Made by a program: the position numbers and the translations under genes
Source: Uranotaenia lowii
Lineage: Eukaryota > Arthropoda > Insecta > Diptera > Culicidae
Length of the DNA: 64,000 nucleotides
Assembly (NCBI RefSeq): GCF_029784155.1
Contig: NC_073691.1
Coordinates: 28,859,130 to 28,923,129, forward strand
Reading direction: 5' to 3'
The notes under the pieces: model-generated
Seen by the model: only the letters and a program-made list of their open reading frames with translations
What the model was told of the DNA's origin: nothing
Database searches by the model: none
Shown here: piece by piece, positions 57,701 to 64,000 of the stretch
How the letters are laid out: each line of letters opens with the position of its first letter
How positions within the stretch are numbered: the first letter of the stretch is position 1

Positions 57701-59607
57701 CTATGAGTTTGAAGTATCTACAATATAAATATTGTTAAAAAACACTGAATCAAAGCAATCGAACAATTCCCTTTAAATCAACCACGGTTTAAAAAAAGAT
57801 CTCCAGACAACCAGAAGTCGTAATTTATTTTACAGATTATATCGCATAGAATGGTATTTAAACTCATTTTCGTATATTTGCACCTACAATGTGCGGCTCA
57901 TGCATATTATTTATCGTATTTAAATGCATTGCATGATGTTATTACGACAAAAAGAGAGACTCGTATTTCTGTACATATGAACTCGACCTTTGTGTGTATA
58001 ATTCGAATTTTTTTTAACATGAAATGCGATTTATATTATCATAAAAACCAGATGCTAGTTCTTAGCAGAAAGTACATTTTCTATTAAACAAGATTGATGA
58101 AATGAGAGATTATATTTTAAAAAGAAAAAAATATTAAATGTTGGAAGAGTGATACCTACAGTCGATTAGTTCAGCGATACAAAAGTACTAAGGTATCTGA
58201 TGGTAACAAAAGTTCTTCCCAGAGTGTTCAAGTTGAGCGTGGTGGCGAAACATTTTTACTTGAAGTTTGTAAGAATGTTTCAAAAGCATTACTCACTCTG
58301 TGATAGCATAAATGTTTGTTCTAATATTTGTAAAAACTTCGTGAATATATTTTTTACTGACACAATTACATTTCTCGTTATTTAAACAAAATTTATAAAC
58401 TGAAAAAAAACAGAAAATAAGCTCGCAATTCTGCTTATTACTTGGAGATATATGCTATACAATGGTATATAACTGCATTGATTCCTAATAATGTGCATGC
58501 AATCGTATACCTATGCAAATTAATTCGCATGTTTGATTTTCGTAAAACGTATTTGCTGGCTATCGTAAAAGAAAACAAATAAATTCAATAAAATCGTTTA
58601 TGATAATGAAACATCGATGATTGGAATCGTATTTAAGGAGACTTCAAAATGTTGGTCTATTTTAAGTTCATCGATGACGTGTGCTACGATTTAAAAGATT
58701 CTAGTTATAGAAATATGCGATTCACTTTTGGTTTAATATCTTTGAAGCAAATCCCCTTGAATTTAAATATTTCAGATAGCGTCGAGGAACCATCATGAGC
58801 TGGAGATCGTATCGTCAGGGGATCCAGTCCAGGTACTACAATAACTTCATGAACGTTGAAAAAATTCAGCAATCAGGCAAAAATAAATTGTACGATTAAA
58901 ACTTGAATTTGACAGCAAAAAACGCATTTCTTTGAAATAATCTTATTTTTATTCAAGTGACGGAAAATAAAAGCCCTGCACTCAAGTCGCAGAAGACGAC
59001 CAAATAAGTCGTCAAACTTCCCATGTCGTTACAAAAATTGTCGTATAACAAGATATTTCCAATCGCATATTGAGCGAAGACCTACAAGATTACAACCCCA
59101 AAAATCTATAAGATGATGAAAATTGTCATAGTATATTCCAAAAAAAAAATCAGGGTAGTCGTAAATGATTCGCATGACAAATCGTGCAAATCGAAATTCA
59201 ATACAATCCAAATCAAGAATAGGTGTACTCATGTACCTATATAGCCTCCAAAATGGAACGTAAATACTGGTTTTGATGCATTATATACGATATGTTTATA
59301 CGTTTATTTGCACGTTTGTATATTTGTGTTGAAAATTCGAAATACCCACCGCATGGTTGCCTGGATCAGATACTGGATCAATCGAAAACTCTCACTGAAA
59401 AAGATAGTAAATTGCTATCGAAATACCGGTATCTGAACTATCCTTATATCGTGGTTAAATTAAAGGGAATCGCAAATCTGGCGGCAAAATTCGGGCAATC
59501 TGACAACCATTGAAAAAATTATATACTCGGAACTAAGGACTCTACCCAAACTTTTGTGAAGAACTTTTGATTGCAATTTTCGAGTACAGTCTTTAAGTAA
59601 TTAAAGC
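54784..59607. other. AT-rich sequence with a GC-richer island (about 55040-56520)
   Basis: 55040-56520 has balanced composition and overlapping frames of up to 148 codons on both strands with no recognisable domains; not called as genes. 56520-59607 is AT-rich, with no repeat or element boundary that I can define. Confidence 0.35.
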
Positions 59608-60934
59608 TTAGTTCTTTTAGAAATGGGACAGTTACGAATGCGTCTATCTCAAAAACCTTTCGTTTGATCTAAATACTTTCTATGAAGGAAATGAAGGTAA
59701 TCTTATAATAATTCATGAAAAAATTTGAAAAAAAATATTTATCGTTTTTTTGTAAGAATAAATTCTATTTAATTCTTGGTACCTCCCTTCGGCCAGCGCA
59801 CACTTTTTTCAGTCATGATAATGATTAGATTTTCAAATTAATACTTCGTCAAATCTGTATTTTAGGTGGCTACATCCCCCTCTTTCAATTTCTGATACTT
59901 TTCGGACCAATACTTCTCTTTCAAAAGAAACTGAGGCCACTTTAGTGGATACAGCTGTTTCGAAATTAACAAATTTGATTATTTTTGAGCCACTTTTTGA
60001 GCGTTTTTAATGGAATTTCTGCTGGCAAAATCTGGCAATAACGAAGTAAAACCATGAGCAGATTGAACTTAATGTATAATTGGTTAGTATAGATCGTAGG
60101 TTGCGAAGGGTACATAAAAGATTACTCTTTTAAGGCTTTTGAAAAGAGTGAAAATCATAGTTTTCGTTTTGAAAATTGTTGTTTTTTTCCACAGGAGCAG
60201 AATTCTGGCAAATCATTATATTTTATACAAAATAACCAGCAAAAACATACTTCAATATACTCGGGACCTTGCAACGAGCAGACGTGGTATAGGATTCAAA
60301 CGCTGGAATTTGTTTAAAAAGGGTTTTTCATAAGTTTTGTCGTTCATCAGAAATCATCTGTCCCATATCCTGGGAACCAGATATACAGCTTACGAGCTGT
60401 GGATCTAGCAAAAAATTTTTGTTTGAGGTTAGGTTTGAATGACTCATAACATGGCAACACATTCAGCTTATCGGAGAAATTTTTTTTTGGATATCTCAGC
60501 GACCTGCACTTAGTTTTCCGCTTATTCAAAATTAAAAATGCTGGTATGAGACTTGACTTCCCTGATGACCCTTAGCCGAAGTTGCCGATCATATGCTTCA
60601 CTCAAATGGTTGATTTCAACTTTGTGGACATTTTTGACAGTATTTCCATACTTTTCCACCACTCACACTCAGTATTTCTTTGAATAATCAACGGTTTTGT
60701 AGGCTATCAATTTGATAATGATGGATTTTGAATGAAACTGTGCAAAATTATATTTTCCTTTTTCTCTTGCATCGTAAATTTCTCAAAAACGCGTAAATTT
60801 TAAATTTTGAAAAAAATAGGTCGGATAGTACATTTTACAGGCAACAAAATGCTGTCAAAATTTTGAATGTCCGATTACTAGTAAACGAGCTATGAGCAAA
60901 AGAAAGTGTCCCATTTCTAAAAGAACTAAGCTTT
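59604..60934 (-). mobile_element. Full-length DD37E (IS630-Tc1-mariner) element with a dead transposase, about 1.33 kb
   Basis: The termini are perfect inverse repeats of about 29 bp, including CTTAGTTCTTTTAGAAATGG and GACA at the left and the inverse at the right (60907-60930 for the core). TA-containing tips fit TA targeting. On the minus strand, near 60060-60010, PDFASRNSIKNAQKV matches the second catalytic Asp block; near 59930-59880, KWPQFLLKEKYWSEKY and QKLKEGDVAT match the catalytic Glu block of the fragment at 13409. Frameshifts lie between the blocks, and nothing upstream of about 60540 is readable. The size equals that of intact elements of this group, so this is a point-mutated full copy. 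Confidence 0.85.
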
Positions 60935-61325
60935 ATTAACAAGTGAGAACATTTTTGAAAAAAATTGTAGAATTGAGAACCCAGGATAAGATTTTGAGGT
61001 CCTGGCCTTGATTCTGAGTCGCGATTGTTACTTTTGATTAACTTAAGGCGTTCATCAAAATTTTACTAAGAATTTAAAATTTAAATTGAGATTTGAAAAA
61101 AATATTTTGCTTGATATTTCTGGACCCTCATGGGCGCGGGGTTTAAGTGTCCAAGCCCCCCCCCCCTCCCCGTTTCTTCGGCACTCAAAATTCAGTTTAG
61201 TTTTTAATTGCTTTTCGCTTGTTCATAACGATGTGTTAAAAGTTTTAACTAAAAACTCAATACTGATGTTATGAAATCACTTGGTACATCTTTGTACCTG
61301 AAAATAATCACATTTTCGTATGTGA
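60935..61325. other. Unassigned AT-rich sequence with a C homopolymer
   Basis: Nothing recognised apart from a C-rich run (about 13 C broken by one T) near 61158-61176. Confidence 0.4.
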
Positions 61326-61768
61326 TGGAAAGAATTAGAGAAACATGAGGTATCAAAGAACGGAAGAACATAAGCCGTAAATATCATGAATTTTTCGAAA
61401 AAGATACCACGGCTCACCTGCAGGACTTGAACCTGCAATCTCCGCTTCAGTACAACGGCTGAAATCCCGAGTCGATGGGTGGGGTTAGAGAAACAAGAGA
61501 GATCAATAGTGTGAAAGATCACATGCAGGATACACATGGTGTTTCGATAGAAGGTCCAGCAGTAGATCGGCAGAGCTCGATTGCTCGTGTTCGCCGATTT
61601 CATCATGTTCACCGTGGTGAAATTGGCTAACGCGCTGTTGTACTGAAGTGGAGACTGCAGGTTCAAGTCCTGCCGGTGAGGCGTTGTATCTTTTCGCAAA
61701 AAATTCATGATATTTACGGCTTATGTTCTTTCGTTCTTTGATACCTCATGTTTCTCTTATTCTTTCCA
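61326..61768. repeat. Foldback of two tRNA-like repeat copies (135-bp arms)
   Basis: 61326-61460 and 61634-61768 are inverse copies of equal length, about 90% alike by eye, with a 173-bp loop. Each arm carries a clear Pol III box B in its own direction: GCAGGTTCAAGTCCTGCAGG on the minus strand and GCAGGTTCAAGTCCTGCCGG on the plus strand, with a paired T stem (GCAGG/CCTGC). The plus copy also has GTGAAATTGGCTAACGCGCT, a box-A-like word, about 45 bases upstream. A third, weaker box B (GGGTTCAAATCCTGC, minus) lies near 61852-61870. A tRNA-derived SINE family is the best explanation. Confidence 0.8.
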
Positions 61769-64000
61769 TAACCTACGGAAATGAACTTAAAACTATTAGG
61801 GTTCCTAGCTTTTATTTCGTATATGTCGATCAAATTACTGACTGTACTATGCAGGATTTGAACCCAAAATCTCCGACCGCAAATCAGTTTTTTTCGTTAC
61901 CAGTAGTTGAACGTATGAAAAATCTTCAAAATGGTAACAAAGGTAACATAAGTTTATCAGACATACTCGCAATCAATATTTTCATTAGTTAATTATGAGA
62001 TTGTTTGAAAAATCTCTCTTGTTTCAAATCGTATCTGATGAACCCATCGCTTTTGGAAGTGTTGGAAATTTGTGATAAGACAGCAAAATCGGATCAAGTT
62101 GTTGATTTTTCTTCGTAAACTTTCGGATAGCTTGCCGTTGTGTGGTGATTAAATATCAAAATGCAAACGACAATATTGTTACGGAACCGACAAAATAATG
62201 ATTTGTTAAAATGGCGTCTCTCACAAACTTTGTCCAAGAATCTTTGCTTGAAGATATTCACATAAAGGTTAAAAACCATGATTACATCATTTCAAACTGT
62301 TTGGATACTTTGCTTACTGTAAAAAACCAAACTAAAAAGTGAGCTGCCATTAGTACACATGTATGCAGCAATTGGAACAAGAAATTTATTCGTACGAGGC
62401 CATTGCACAGTGATTGATTGATTTATTTATTTATAGAGGCTTAAAATATTGAGTTCATTCGCCGCCCATTGCATCGGAAAGGGCTAAAAGTGGAACTTTT
62501 TTCCTAGCGCCTCTGTCTTTCATCTCATCGCACAAATTTCTTCAGAACATTTGCAACTTTAAAAATGCTTCATAATTTGAAAGCAGCAAAAATAAGTCAA
62601 TATCTTCCATGAAAAAATTCTAACTTTTTTTTTCTCAATAGATAGCGCTTTGTTTTATACTACAAACACAGAGAACAGACTTTTGCATCCCATTGTGCGA
62701 AATTTAGCACTTCTAGCTTGAAGGAAATAGCGATTAACTTTTAAGATATTTTTCGATTATGCAACCGGTTGAAAATGTTACGAAACTTTAACACCAATTT
62801 TCTTGAAACATTCAAAATAGTTCATAAGACCTGTTCAAAACTGACCAAAATTTTTTTTTTGTTTCTCAGATGAGTTTTGACAGTTTTCTTTGTTGTGTTT
62901 GGAGGCATCTGGTGGCCCAGCCAAAAAACAAAAATTGTTCTCTGTGCTACAAAGTTGTTGAATACGTCAAAATATGAAACCTTGTTGAAAACATCAGAAC
63001 TCTATTTTTTTAGAGCAGAGTTATAGAGGTTTTGTTTTGAAAGTTTTTTAAAAGTTTCTTAAACGTAGTTTTTTAAACTTAACTATAGTTAGATGAGGAT
63101 TTACATGAATGAAATGTAGTTTAAAATTTGTGAGACATTCAATTCACACGTTTTGCATAAGATTTCAACATTCTACGACGTTTCCTAGCAATCTAATCGC
63201 ATTTCTAAGTTTTATTTTTTCTCAATTTCACGAACGTTTATTGCAAAAACGTGTAAGTCGATTTTCTACTAATCTATCACGTTAAAGCTTGAACTAAGTG
63301 CAACAAATGGGTGTTGGCGCCATTTATTTCCACTGTGCATTTGTACAACGATGCTTTTTCCAAATCAGTGTTTTTGTGAATTTGCAATAAGAATTTTCTA
63401 GGTTTTTAATTTTTGCCTTGAAGTAGGACGTAAGTTCTATAACATGTCAGTGCTTTTTCTAGGAATCGCATGAAATTTTTTTTACAGCAAAATAACATCC
63501 ATCACAATTTAAATGCGCGGTCATTGAGTCTCCCACGGTATCTGCATTCACCCAAATTGAACCGGTGCACCATAATCAATCAAAAGTCGGTTCAGTTGCA
63601 GCAGCACCCAAATGATATCCGATCGGGAAAAAGTTGCTAGTACGCCAAAAGTTTTCGCCCCAAAGAAACAAACTGACTGCCGAGCTTCCGCACACAATCG
63701 GTATGGTTTCAGATTTAACTGTTCTTCCTTCCTCCCCCACAGAAATTTACTACCGGTGGGCATATCTATACTACATAACATAACCATATGGGCCACATGA
63801 ATGTCAGGATTTCCGGTTTTGATTCTTGGGGAGGAGCTTGGTCAAAGAAAGGGGAAACCATTGCATTGTGGGGCCACACACTTTATCCGCCCAGGTTGCT
63901 GGAAAAGCTTCTGGTATTCGGTGGTGGGTGTAAGAAAACTTGAATGAATTCGTGATTTCGAGTTTTTTTTACTTATGCCTATGACTAGTCCTGAGAAAGT
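61769..64000. other. AT-rich sequence; LINE tail at 62415-62480; GC-richer end
   Basis: 62415-62480 (minus) looks like a LINE 3' end (GCCTCTATAAATAAATAAAT and an (AATC)n tail). 62800-63060 contains words shared with other AT-rich repeats, such as TTGTTGAAAACATCA. 63530-63960 is GC-richer and unassigned; it runs off the window. Confidence 0.4.
62415..62480 (-). mobile_element. LINE 3'-end fragment
   Basis: On the minus strand GGCGAATGAACTCAATATTT, AAGCCTCTATAAATAAATAA and then ATCAATCAATCA. The block before the tail resembles 19540-19600, while the tail repeat differs. Confidence 0.5.

Overview
The window looks like AT-rich, repeat-dense nuclear DNA of an insect, most likely a dipteran and plausibly a mosquito. 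This rests on the transposon families seen: an R1-clade LINE, a CR1/L2-type LINE with a PHD-finger ORF1, DD37E IS630-Tc1-mariner relics, and several small inverted-repeat elements. The species cannot be named from sequence alone. I recognise no host protein-coding gene, rRNA, functional tRNA, CRISPR array or bacterial-type operon. Nearly all recognisable coding sequence is transposon-derived and broken.

Layout. 1-2.1 kb: a 562-bp TA-flanked inverted-repeat element carrying a tRNA-like unit, a 200-bp TTA-flanked MITE, and a broken DD37E transposase. 2-16.8 kb: AT-rich sequence with three copies of one dispersed repeat (two of them head to head), a 414-bp MITE with 9-bp target duplications, and the C-terminal part of a second DD37E transposase. 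16.8-18.25 kb: a 9-bp minisatellite (AAAAATGAC)n. 21.2-28.7 kb, minus strand: a degraded R1-clade LINE split by a 2,141-bp LTR-like insertion with a 4-bp duplication. 28.7-29.8 kb: a 1,066-bp TA-flanked inverted-repeat element. 33.2-36.05 kb: a LINE 3' fragment, an 854-bp hAT-type element with perfect 8-bp duplications, and a broken pogo/Tigger-type transposase. 36.3-37.5 kb: a degenerate tandem repeat of about 150 bp. 40.2-42.0 kb: a second 9-bp array, the same unit in opposite orientation. 46.2-46.7 kb: a relative of the 414-bp MITE. 47.1-48.6 kb: a 1,441-bp piggyBac-like non-autonomous element (TTAA ends, strongly palindromic subtermini). It touches the 3' hairpin of a CR1/L2-type LINE (48.6-52.6 kb, minus) whose two ORFs overlap as ATGA. 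54.2-54.8 kb: a foldback repeat. 59.6-60.9 kb: a full-length DD37E element with perfect inverted termini. 61.3-61.8 kb: a foldback made of two tRNA-like repeat copies.

There is no gene network to describe; the interest lies in the transposon stratigraphy. The clearest results come from boundaries that can be read directly: the LTR insertion, removed with one copy of its duplication, puts the R1 reverse transcriptase back in frame; the hAT-type element has exact 8-bp duplications; and the 13.4-kb transposase fragment has exactly 37 residues between its catalytic Asp and Glu. GC-richer, non-repetitive islands (near 6.35-7.3, 14.8-15.75, 20.0-20.6, 30.2-31.0, 38.8-39.75, 42.3-43.4, 55.0-56.5 and 63.5-63.95 kb) may be cis-regulatory or untranslated sequence of a neighbouring gene, which only comparative data could decide. 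Identities quoted are by-eye estimates.
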